28,755 bases of DNA from Mycoplasmoidaceae bacterium. GTDB taxonomy: Bacteria > Bacillota_I > Bacilli_A > Mycoplasmatales > Mycoplasmoidaceae. The position numbers and the translations under genes were made by a program. The notes under the pieces were generated by a model, which worked only from the letters and a program-made list of their open reading frames with translations, did no database searches and was not told the origin of the DNA. How positions within the stretch are numbered: position 1 is the first letter of the stretch; each line of letters begins with the position of its first letter. The stretch lies in NCBI GenBank assembly GCA_024407815.1, contig JAKSVS010000007.1:1-28755 (forward strand). Direction: 5' to 3'. Below are positions 18,128 to 26,704 of the stretch, in pieces.

Positions 18128-18679
18128 TTATGGTTTCCTTTTTTTAATTTCATCAATTATTTTCTTTCCATCAATTTGGCCATCCCGGACAACCGTTAAG
18201 GTATCTAAATTAATGATTGTTGATGGTTTAAACGAGAGTTGTTGGGTTGGGTCGTTGCTGACTATGGCGAACTTGTCTAAACAGTCTGAGAACTCTTTTA
18301 AAGCCTGTTCTGGGCTGGTTATTGGGTCATTGCCCGATATGTTTGCGCTAGATTGATATAAAGGACCGGTTTGTTTGACTATATCAATAATATATTGGGC
18401 GTCAGGCATGCGATAACTAATCCCTTTTCAGATTATTGTCAAAGCCCCAGGCCAGTATTTTTTGATAACATTCAATAAAAAAGAAGGCATTTGCAATTCA
18501 TCAACTGATGAAACGAATTTAATTACCTTCTTTTCCCTACTACGACGTTTTATATCGTAGATTAAATTCTCGTGCTCAGCAGCGATGCCTCATACGGTAT
18601 CTGTTGGTAAAATTACTGCTTTGCCAGATTTTATACAAGCGACTATATCATTAATTTGATTTGTTTTAAAAATCGTCAT
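18128..18679 (-). CDS. tsaC: Threonylcarbamoyl-AMP synthase, TsaC/Sua5 YrdC domain (183 aa)
   Basis: It makes threonylcarbamoyl-adenylate from threonine, bicarbonate and ATP for t6A37 in tRNAs that read ANN codons, such as the tRNA-Thr in this window. Motifs: SGKAVILPTDTVWGIAA (family PTDTVYGL; here Trp, from UGA), IKRRSREKKVIKFV, KYWPGALTI and YQSSANISGNDP. Only the YrdC domain is present, as in TsaC. The start at 18679 has no Shine-Dalgarno and lies close to AT-rich -10-like boxes (TATATA 7 bases upstream, TATAAT 16 bases upstream), so the leader is very short or absent. It is the first gene of the transporter-upp operon. Confidence 0.9.
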
Positions 18680-18786
18680 AATAACGTATATATAAATTAT
18701 AAATGAAATTAGAATTATAAAATAAATATATTTATTTTACAAAACGACTCTATAATGATTAATATCATTATTTACTAGGGATAATT
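18680..18786. promoter_or_regulatory. Divergent promoter region between tsaC and the SSB-like gene
   Basis: A 107-base AT-rich region. On the + strand TATAAT at 18751-18756 predicts a leader of about 24 bases for the SSB-like gene. On the minus strand TATAAT and TATATA boxes lie within about 25 bases of the tsaC start. No strong -35 or inverted repeat beyond very short ones. Confidence 0.45.
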
Positions 18787-19107
18787 ATGATTAATACAGT
18801 AGTACTACAAGGTGTAGTGACGCACAGTTCTTGAGGAAAAAACAAAGAAGAAGGTGGATTCTTCATTAATTTAAAACACGAAAAAGTGTTTAATCAATAC
18901 AAACCATCATATTCATTCAGCGCTTATGCTAACCGTCCATTAGCTGGCCAATTAGCTAAGATAGTACAAGAAAATCCTGGTTGCACCTTAATTATTGAAG
19001 GTGAATTAAGAACGTTTTACTCTAAAAGAACGAAATTTTATCAAACCACGATACTTATAACGAAAATTATTAACTGAACAAAACCAAAAGAAATATCTAC
19101 TAAATAA
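18787..19107 (+). CDS. Second SSB-like OB-fold protein (106 aa)
   Basis: The sequence has the strand pattern of an SSB OB fold: MINTVVLQGVVTHSS, a strand FFINL, then SFSAYANRPLAGQLAKIVQE, CTLIIEGELRTFY and FYQTTILITKIINW. It corresponds position by position to the ssb product (for example AYANRPLAGQL with the [11 protein letters not shown] segment) but is about 50 residues shorter and has no acidic tail. It may bind single-stranded DNA or RNA, or assist primosome assembly like PriB; which is unknown. Two Trp codons are UGA. A weak AGGG lies 8 bases before the ATG. It is 11 bases upstream of thrS and probably cotranscribed with it. Confidence 0.72.
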
Positions 19108-19118
19108 GAAGAGAAAAA

Positions 19119-20840
19119 ATGAAATTAAATAAATTAATGGCATATGCTGCTGCATTTATTTTAGCAAAAAAGCATAATGCTATAATCGCTGACATCGGAG
19201 AATTAGAAAACGACTTTTATGTTGATTTTGAAAGCAAAAAGCCCATTTCAATCTCTGACTTTAAAAAACTTGAAAATGAAGTAATTGAATTCATTTACAA
19301 TAGAAAAAATGTTGTTGAATTCAAAAAAGCAAATATTGCTAAGGTTAAACAATGTAATTGTTTAAAGAAAAACAAATATCTAGCTCATTGAGTTAAACAA
19401 TGAGACAAAAAAGTAATTCCAATAATCAAAATAAATGATGAATTTGCTTTTATCAATAAATTAGAAGACAAGGTCGCTTTTAACCAAATCAAATCATTTA
19501 AATTTGAAAACGTTGCTGGAAATTACTGATTAGGTTCTGCAAAAAATAAGCAACTGCAAAGATTAACTGGTTATGCTTATTCAAGCAAAGATGAGCTAAA
19601 AGCTTATGAAGCTATCGCTCAAGATAGAAAAGAAAGAGACCACCGTAAATTAGGTGCTGATCTTGATTTATTTACATTTAATGATTTAGCAGGACAAGGT
19701 GCACCAATTTGAATGCCAAATGGTGCTGCTGTTATGTATGAAATCGATGACGAAGTAAGAAGAATCTTACTACGTAATGGTTTCCATTTTGTCTCAACAC
19801 CTATTTTAGGTTCTGATGAACTATACAAAACGTCTGGTCACTGATTCCACTATCGTGAAAACATGTTCAATCCATTAACAATTGATAAACAAGTTATGGT
19901 GTTAAGACCAATGACTTGTCCACACCACATGTTAGTTTATAAAGCAAAACCAAGAAGCTATCGTGAATTACCATTTAGAATAGCTGAAAAAGCAATTCTT
20001 CATAGATATGAAGCTTCTGGTGGTTTAATTGGTCTTGAACGTGTAAGACAAATGCAATTAATTGATACACACGTAATTATTCGTCCAGACCAAATTGAAT
20101 CAGAAATTAGACATTATTATGATGTTGTAATGCAAACACTTAAAACATTCAACATCAAAATTCACCGTATTGATTTATCATTACATGACCCTAAGGATAA
20201 AGAAAAATACTTTGATAATCCTACAATGTGAAAAAAAGCAGAAAAAGAATTACAAGCATGTATGGATAGAATGGGTATGAAATATGAAAAGAAGGTTGGC
20301 GAAGCAGCCTTCTATGGTCCAAAGATTGATATCCAAATGAAAACAGCACTTGGTCACATCATTACTATGTCAACTATTCAACTTGACTTCTTATTACCTT
20401 CTAGATTTAACCTTCAGTTTATTGATAAGAATGGTAAAATGCAACAACCAATTCTAGTTCACGGTGGTATTATTGGAACCCTTGAAAGATTCATGTCAAT
20501 TCTTCTTGAATCTAATAAAGGTGTATTCCCACTATGACTTGCTCCAGTTCAAGTGCAACTAATCCCGGTTGCCCCTGTTCACGAGAAACACTGCGATGAA
20601 TTTGCTCAAAAACTATTAGATCAAGGTATTAGAGTAGAAGTTGATCACAGTGATGAAAGACTTGGCAAAAGGATTAGAAATGGTCAAATCAAAAAGATTC
20701 CATACCAAATTGTCTTTGGTGATGACGAAATCAAATCAAAATCAATTTCTTACCGTAAATACGGTAAATCGAATGTAACAAACGTTCCAATTGCTAAGTT
20801 TGGTGACATTCTGCTTAAACGTATCCAATCACACAAATAA
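19119..20840 (+). CDS. thrS: Threonyl-tRNA synthetase lacking TGS domain and editing residues (573 aa)
   Basis: It attaches threonine to tRNA-Thr. The catalytic core begins at about residue 174 ([12 protein letters not shown]) and has motif 2 ([18 protein letters not shown]), [18 protein letters not shown], motif 3 ([14 protein letters not shown]) and the anticodon-binding domain ([20 protein letters not shown]). The zinc ligands of ThrRS are kept: Cys267, His318 and His448. The region before the core is only about 170 residues, against about 240 in E. coli. No TGS domain is present. The editing domain is recognisable ([20 protein letters not shown]), but its HxxxH motif reads KLMAYAAAF and the CRGPH motif is absent. 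Post-transfer editing of Ser-tRNA-Thr should be lost. Start preceded by AAGAAGAG. Confidence 0.95.
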
Positions 20841-20842
20841 TC

Positions 20843-21727
20843 ATGGAAGATACAACTACTCATAAAAAAATTGTAGTTTTCGATTTAAATTTAGATTTAA
20901 ATTCAAATAAACAAGAGGAAAGCAAATATAAACACTTACCTCTTGTTTATAAAGTAATGCACGATGCAGCACAATATCAAACGATAGTTATTCAAACAAC
21001 TAACGGTTTATCTGATGGAATTAATTTTGTGCGTAATCAAAACATAACCAAGGGTTATTTAATTGCTAGTTGTGGAGCAATAATCTATGATATTACTAAC
21101 AATAAGATTATTGATTCCATACCTCTTAACAATAACGTTGTATACACAATAGTCCACCACGGAATTATGAGTAATGTAAATGTTGGTATTTATACAGCTG
21201 ATAAGAAGTTTATTTTCGTTTCAGATAATGTTGGTTATAGTGTTAACAAAGATAACTCATATGGTCCATATGATGTTATTCCCAGCTACGACTTGCTAAC
21301 CAAAGCACTAACAAGAACCGACATAGTAGATGTAAGCTATTTCACTTACTATGGTAAATTTGATAAGCAATTTACTGAGCAGTTAATTGGTAGTCTTAAT
21401 CACTATTGAGATAGTGAGAACAAAACAATTAAAATTAATCAAGATAAAACATCTCACTATGTCCACATTTGTGATAAAAATGCAACAATGGTTGGTGCTA
21501 TAAGTAAAATAATGGCTATTGAAAAAATAAATAGTTACAGTGATGTTTTGTATATAGCTGGAACCGGCTATGATGATGAATGTTTTATTAACTTTGTTAA
21601 TAGTTTAATTCCATCAAATTCAGAATACATTGCAATAATTGGCAACAAAAATCACAGAGCACTAACGACTGAAGTTGAAAAACTAGATCCTGAATTTGGC
21701 CTTCACTCTAATAGTTTTTGAAAATAA
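20843..21727 (+). CDS. Degenerate HAD-superfamily (Cof-like) protein (294 aa)
   Basis: The overall pattern fits the Cof-type HAD phosphatases: motif I at the N-terminus, a cap in the middle, and motif IV near the end. But motif I reads VVFDLNLDLNSN, not DxDGT, so the second Asp is Asn, and motif IV reads AGTGYDDECF, not GDGxNDxxM. The central part (FIFVSDNVGYSVNKDNSYGP) resembles a cap domain. Catalysis is doubtful, so it may be an inactive or regulatory relative. It starts 2 bases after thrS without a clear Shine-Dalgarno, so it is probably coupled to thrS translation. The last Trp and an internal Trp are UGA. Family assignment is moderate. Confidence 0.68.
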
Positions 21728-21776
21728 ATAATATTTTTAATATAAAATAGATATTACATAAGAAATAGGTTTTATT

Positions 21777-22067
21777 ATGAAAGAAAAAATTCATCCACAA
21801 TCAAAATTAACCACATTCAAATGCGCATCATGTGGCGCAGAATACAAAATTATGTCAACATGTAAGGCTGACGTAGTTTCTGTTGACGTTTGTGCTAATT
21901 GCCACCCAGTATTTGTTGGCAAGTCAATTGATTCAAACGTTAAAGGTAGAGCAGAAAGACTTGCTAAGAAGTTTAAGAAGAAGAACTACCAACCTAAACC
22001 TAAAAAGGTTAGAGCTAAAAAACAAAATAAAACCATTATTTCAAATCTTGACGATCTAGCTAAGTAA
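21777..22067 (+). CDS. rpmE: 50S ribosomal protein L31, zinc type, with C-terminal extension (96 aa)
   Basis: L31 bridges the two subunits. The N-terminus MKEKIHPQSKLTTFKCASCG and the later STCKADVVSVDVCANCHPVF give two CxxC pairs plus the CHP motif, so this is the zinc-binding form. GRAERLAKKFKKKNY follows. The usual length is about 70; here about 27 further basic residues end in TIISNLDDLAK. A -10-like TATAAA lies at 21741-21746, and AGGT precedes the ATG. A terminator follows. Confidence 0.94.
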   Translation: MKEKIHPQSKLTTFKCASCGAEYKIMSTCKADVVSVDVCANCHPVFVGKSIDSNVKGRAERLAKKFKKKNYQPKPKKVRAKKQNKTIISNLDDLAK

Positions 22068-22076
22068 CTATAGAAT

Positions 22077-22108
22077 AAAAAAGACAACATTTTTGTTTGT
22101 CTTTTTTT
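22077..22108 (+). terminator. Terminator after rpmE
   Basis: AAAAAAGACAA (22077-22087) pairs with TTGTCTTTTTT (22097-22107), then more T. It lies only about 20 bases before the prfA start, and no separate prfA promoter is obvious, so partial read-through is possible. Confidence 0.82.
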
Positions 22109-22128
22109 ATTTGTTTTGGAGGGTATTA

Positions 22129-23220
22129 ATGGAATATAACAAGAAATTATTTGCAACAGTAGCAAAAATTGCGCAAGACTTTGCTGAATTATCAAACAAG
22201 GTAGAAACTGATACTACTTTACCTTTTTCCGAAGTTAAAAAGATTAATATCCAACTTAAAAAACATGAACCTGTTGCTGCCAAGTTCAAAGAACTTAAAA
22301 AAATAATAGATGATGCTAAGCAAGCTGAAGAAGTGTTAAATGATTCAAACATTAAAAACCAAGGATTAATTGATATGGCCAAAGCTGACTTGGACACAAT
22401 CCGTGCTAAAATCCCTGTCCTTGAACAAGAAATTAAGACACTATTGCTTCCAGTTGACCCAAACAATGATAAGAACGTTATTATTGAAATGCGTCCAGCT
22501 GCTGGTGGTGATGAATCAGCATTATTTGTCTCTGATTTATTTGACACATACAAACGTTATTTTGATAACCAAAAATGAAAATGTAAAATATTAGATGTTT
22601 CTGTACAAGGTGCAGGTTATTCATATTTGTCTTTTACAGTTAAAGGTGATGTTGTCTACTCTAAAATGAAATTTGAATCAGGTGTTCACCGTGTTCAACG
22701 TGTTCCTGCTACTGAATCAAAAGGTAGAGTTCACACATCAACAATAACTGTTGCAGTATTGCCAGAATTGGATGATATCGAAATTAAAATTAATCCTGTT
22801 GACTTACGGGTTAATGTCTACCGAGCATCTGGTGCTGGTGGTCAACACGTTAATCGTACTGAATCAGCTGTTAGAATTACCCACCTTCCAACAGGGATTG
22901 TCGTAGCTAGTCAATCTGAACGTAGTCAGATTGAAAACCGAGCTTTAGCAATGAAGATGCTACAATCTAAACTTTGACAAAAGGCTCAAGATGATCGTAA
23001 GGCACAAGAAGATACAACTAGACGTAACCAAGTTGGTACTGGTGAACGTGCTGAAAAGATCAGAACGTACAACTACCCACAAAACAGAATTACAGATCAT
23101 CGTATCGGCTTAACATTAAATAAGCTTGATTTCATAATGCAAGGTGGAACATTAGAAGAAATCCATGACCAATTGATAGCTGATGAACAAGCAAAGCTAA
23201 TGGAACAATTAAAGATTTAA
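22129..23220 (+). CDS. prfA: Peptide chain release factor 1 (363 aa)
   Basis: RF1 terminates translation at UAA and UAG. The recognition tripeptide Pro-Ala-Thr is seen in [18 protein letters not shown], and the catalytic GGQ in [18 protein letters not shown]. The C-terminal segment [20 protein letters not shown] is typical. Two Trp codons are UGA. The start at 22129 has GGAGGG 5 bases upstream and gives the family N-terminus [11 protein letters not shown]; in-frame codons further up lie in the terminator. Length is normal. With UGA reassigned, RF2 is not needed. Followed one base later by prmC, which methylates the GGQ glutamine. Confidence 0.96.
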
Positions 23221-23221
23221 T

Positions 23222-24034
23222 ATGACTTTTAACCAATTACTACTTAATTTTCAAAAAGATTGTGGTTTGGATCACAACGTAATCTTTTTTGAAATTTTGT
23301 TTTATTTGTCTAGCAAGGTTAAAAACAAAGAAACATTTGTTTCTTTAAAAAATGAAGAAATTGATTTTTCAGAGCGCAAATTTACAAAGCTTTGTAAGAA
23401 ATATTTCGTTAAACAGTGTCCGCTTGCCCATATAACTAAACAAGCTAAATTTTGCAATTTAAGTTTTGTTATAAACAAAAAGGTTTTATCACCACGTGAT
23501 ATTACCGAGCAAATGGTAATAGATTTTATTAGCAAACATAAAAACGATCAAGCAGCAAAACTTATTGATCTATGTTGTGGCAGTGGTTGCATCGGAATCA
23601 CAATAAAGAAAAACATACCGCAGTTTAATGTTACTTGCGTTGATAAATATTGAGCGCCTGTGTATAACACAGGAATCAATTGCATGAAACAAAAAACTGC
23701 CATCCTTGTAGAACAAAAAGATGCAATTAAATATCTAAATAGTTTGCATACTGTTGATTATTTGATTTCCAACCCGCCATATATCAACAAAGATAATTTC
23801 AAAAACAAAAAGATGTATAAGTGAGAAAACAAAAAAGCACTAGTTGGCCCAGAAAACGGTTTGTATTTCTACAAACATTTCTTCTTATGATTGTCAAAAC
23901 ACAATTTTAAAGAAGCATGATTTGAAGTTGGATATGATTTATTTGATAAGCTAAAAATTGAATTAGCAAAATATAGCAATCTAAACTATAGTTTAGAAAA
24001 CAAAAAAAATTACTTGGTTGTTTTCCCCAAGTAA
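23222..24034 (+). CDS. prmC: Release factor glutamine methyltransferase PrmC (270 aa)
   Basis: It methylates the glutamine of the GGQ motif in RF1. The SAM-binding motif I is LIDLCCGSGCIGITIKKN and the substrate-binding motif is DYLISNPPYINKDNF, the signature of the HemK/PrmC family; the N-terminal helical domain includes KQCPLAHITKQAKF (family: PLQYI.G). Length is normal. Prf-prmC adjacency supports the role. The gene starts one base after prfA (TAATATG), so translation is probably coupled. The stop codon lies inside the terminator stem. Confidence 0.9.
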
Positions 24035-24040
24035 TTTTTT
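24004..24040. terminator. Bidirectional terminator between prmC and asnA
   Basis: AAAAAATTACTTGG (24004-24017) pairs with its exact complement at 24027-24040, 14 bp, 9-base loop. It contains the prmC stop (24032-24034) and touches the end of the asnA remnant (24039-24041). Confidence 0.9.
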
Positions 24041-24996
24041 ATAGTAAATGAATGTTGTGTTTTTTACACCATTTTAAATTTTCTTCATCTCAACATGATG
24101 ATTGAACTTCGTCGATATGTGCACGGCCTAAAAGCAACATACATAATCTTGATTGACTAATACCACCACCGATTGTTAATGGAATTTTGTCAGCTAGCAA
24201 CACCTTATGATATGAGTATTTTAATCTCTCAAGCTTTTTAGCTTGTTTCAATTGAATCATCATTGATTTTTTGTCAACTCTAATACCCATCGAAGATAGT
24301 TCCATACAACAATCTAATACTTCATGGTAGAAAATTAAATCACCATTAAGGTTCCAATCATCGTAGTCTGGTGCCCTATTACCATGGGGCTTACCATTAG
24401 ATAATTTATTACCAATTTGCATAATAAATACACTACCGTATTTTTTAACAATCTTATATTCTCTTTCTTCAGGTGTCAAATTAGGATACATATCAAGTAA
24501 TTCTTGTGGGGTGATAAAGAAAACTTCTTTAACTAATTTAACTTTCTTATACCCGTGTTGTTTAATTGCCTTATCAGTAGCTAAAAAATGCTTTATAAAT
24601 TTTTCTTACAGTATCTTTAAGATACTTAATAGTTCGATCTTTAGCAAGAATTGGTTTTTCTCAATCTCATTGATCGACATAGATTGAGTGCAATTGATCA
24701 ACGCTATCGTCCCGTCTAATAGCATTCATATCTGTGTATAAGCCATGATATGTTCTAAAATCATATTTCTTAAGAGCATATCTTTTCCATTTTGCTAAAG
24801 ATTGAACAATTTCCAGTTTTGCTTTGTTCTTTTTTTATATCGAACACAACTTTACGTTCTACACCATTTAAATCGTCTTGAAAACCAGAGTCTGGTGTAA
24901 CAAATAGCGGAGCAGAAACACGTAGTAGATTTAAATTTTTAGATAGCTCACGTTGAAAAACATTTTTGATTAACAAAATGTACTCTTGAATTTCAT
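24039..24996 (-). pseudogene. asnA: Broken aspartate-ammonia ligase gene (asparagine synthetase A)
   Basis: AsnA makes asparagine from aspartate, ammonia and ATP. All parts of the protein can be found in order but in three frames. Frame 1 has FQRELSKNLNLLRVSAPLFV to VVFDIKKEQ. Frame 2 has [37 protein letters not shown] and HSIYVDQWDWEKPI. Frame 3 has FFITPQELLDMYPNLTPEER, RAPDYDDWNLNGDLIFYHEV, ELSSMGIRVDKK and GGGISQSRLCMLLLG to the C-terminus. One extra base is implied near 24817-24836 and one at the A6 run 24583-24588. A likely missing base near 24990-24993 separates the ATG at 24996 (TATAAT 7 bases upstream) from the frame. Either a young pseudogene or local sequence errors. Confidence 0.82.
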
Positions 24997-25003
24997 AGCA
25001 ATA

Positions 25004-25009
25004 ATTATA
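25004..25009 (-). promoter_or_regulatory. -10 box TATAAT of asnA, leaderless type
   Basis: TATAAT on the minus strand, 7 bases before the ATG at 24996. The promoter looks intact although the gene is broken. Confidence 0.45.
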
Positions 25010-25016
25010 GTTTATA

Positions 25017-25044
25017 TTGAAATATATAACTATTTTGTTATAAT
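25017..25044 (+). promoter_or_regulatory. Promoter of the second APC permease, leaderless type
   Basis: TTGAAA (25017-25022), 16 bases, then TATAAT (25039-25044), which ends 7 bases before the ATG at 25052. This is the best -35/-10 pair in the window. It is back to back with the asnA promoter in a 55-base gap. Confidence 0.6.
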
Positions 25045-25051
25045 AATCATT

Positions 25052-26644
25052 ATGAAAAAACAGAAAAAAGTGTCAAAAACAGAACTAAAAAAGAAGAAGA
25101 TAAGTTTCATATCTGCTATTTTTTTAGTTATCGGTTCAACTATTGGCGGTGGTGTTTTCTTAAAGAACCATGAAATTCTTGGAAACGTTGGCGGAAGCTG
25201 AGTTTTAACTCTAGTTTCATGAATTTTGTCAATATTTGCAATAATTTGCATGGGAGTTTCTTTAACTGAAGTTGCTTCTGCAACTACAAACAGTAACTTA
25301 GGTTCTATTTCCTGAGTTAAAAACTTCTGCCATAAATATATTTATAAAGCCGCAAAAAACTTTATGGCGTTTTTATATTTGCCTTTAACATTCTTTATAA
25401 TGCCATATTATGCAGTGTTACAATTTCAAGACGCCTTTGGTTGACAAACCCAATGGTGAATTGCTGCAATAATAGCTTTAGCTATTGGTAGTTGGTTCTT
25501 TATCGTTAGTGGTTTGTCAAGTAAGTTTGGCAACATTCAAAACTGAATTGTTACGAGCGTTAAATTCGTTCCACTAGCATTCTGTGTTATAGCCGGAATA
25601 ACATTAGCTGCGACAGGAAATGGTGCTGAAAATCTTTCTGAACATATTTTGCCAAAATATTCAGATAATACTCACACTAAATTTATAAATATGTTTCCTG
25701 TTCTAGGAATTATTGGTTCCATTCCAGCAATCATATTTAGTTACGACGGTTTCTATACCGCTGCTGGAATACAATCAGAAATGGAAGAACCAAAAAAGAC
25801 ACCACTAGCTATCGTAATCGGTTTGTTAATTGTATCTGTGATCAATTTACTAATCGCTATTTCTTTACTATTTGGTTCAAACGAAGGAAACATCAGCTCA
25901 TTAGAATGATTTAATGACAATGGTTACCATTGAGTTATAGGTATAGTCCAAATCTTAATAGCAATAGGTATATTTGGAATTATTAATGGTTTAGCAATAT
26001 ACAATCCTCTTTTTTATCAAGAATTAATTAAAGAGGGTGATTTGCCTTTTTCTGATCGATTAAAATCTAAAGTTGCTAGTCAGAAAAACAACAAAATCGG
26101 CTTGATATATGCAGGAGCAATAACAATAGTGTTCTTTATTTTATTTACACTAATTGGTGCTTTGGCATATAAAGATGCTAACGGTTATGGCGCTGTAAAA
26201 ATGACGCCAATTATATGGGATGGCACTTCAACACGAGCTGAAGGATATGATTCAACCGGTATTGGTTACGTCAACTCTCTATATTCATTTGTTGACTTGG
26301 TCGCTAACTGAGCATCAACATTTGCATTCTTGTTTATTTCATTTGCAATAATAGGAGCGATGATAAACAGAAAAACTAACAAAGTTAAAGTTACAAAAGT
26401 TAAAGGGTTCACATGATGTTCAATCGTCGCAACTGTTTTAATTGATGTTGCTGTCTTGTTCATCGTTATTTCATCAATTGCCGACATCTTCCTAGTTTAT
26501 CAATGACCACACAGCGATGAGTCATGATCGATAGATATGCTCGGTACTATTACAACGCTTGTTACGCTTGTGGTATTTGTTCTCATTTGTTGTGTGCCAA
26601 GTGCGATTGAAATGCGGATTGAAAACAAGAAAAAGTCAGCTTAA
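25052..26644 (+). CDS. APC-superfamily amino acid permease (530 aa)
   Basis: A polytopic membrane transporter. The first helix has FLVIGSTIGGGVFLKNHEIL, the glycine-rich substrate motif of the superfamily. The central part GSIPAIIFSYDGFYTAAGIQ followed by EMEEPKKTPLAI matches the same region of the permease at 566-2224 (AIPAILFSFEGYISVGNISG, DIKDPEKNLSLA), so the two are distant paralogues. About twelve hydrophobic segments; basic cytoplasmic ends (MKKQKKVSKTELKKKK; EMRIENKKKSA). Several UGA Trp codons. The start at 25052 lies 7 bases after TATAAT with no Shine-Dalgarno, so leaderless; an upstream in-frame ATG at 24986 is before the promoter and is rejected. Substrate unknown; being divergent from asnA hints at amino acids such as asparagine or aspartate, but weakly. 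Confidence 0.88.
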
Positions 26645-26654
26645 AACAAAGTTT

Positions 26655-26677
26655 AAAAAAGAGTTTTACTCTTTTTT
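26655..26677 (+). terminator. Terminator of the second APC permease
   Basis: AAAAAAGAGT (26655-26664) pairs with ACTCTTTTTT (26668-26677), 10 bp, 3-base loop, 10 bases after the stop codon. Confidence 0.88.
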
Positions 26678-26704
26678 ATTTTGTTTATTATAGAATGATT
26701 ATAT

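Noticed and set aside
22107..22553. Open frame of 148 codons on the minus strand opposite prfA
   Set aside because: RF1 is certain on the + strand; this is an antisense shadow with no supporting signals.
24986..25051. Upstream ATG at 24986 as the start of the second APC permease
   Set aside because: It lies before the -35/-10 pair, and the extra N-terminal residues are hydrophobic and unlike the family; the start at 25052 fits the promoter.
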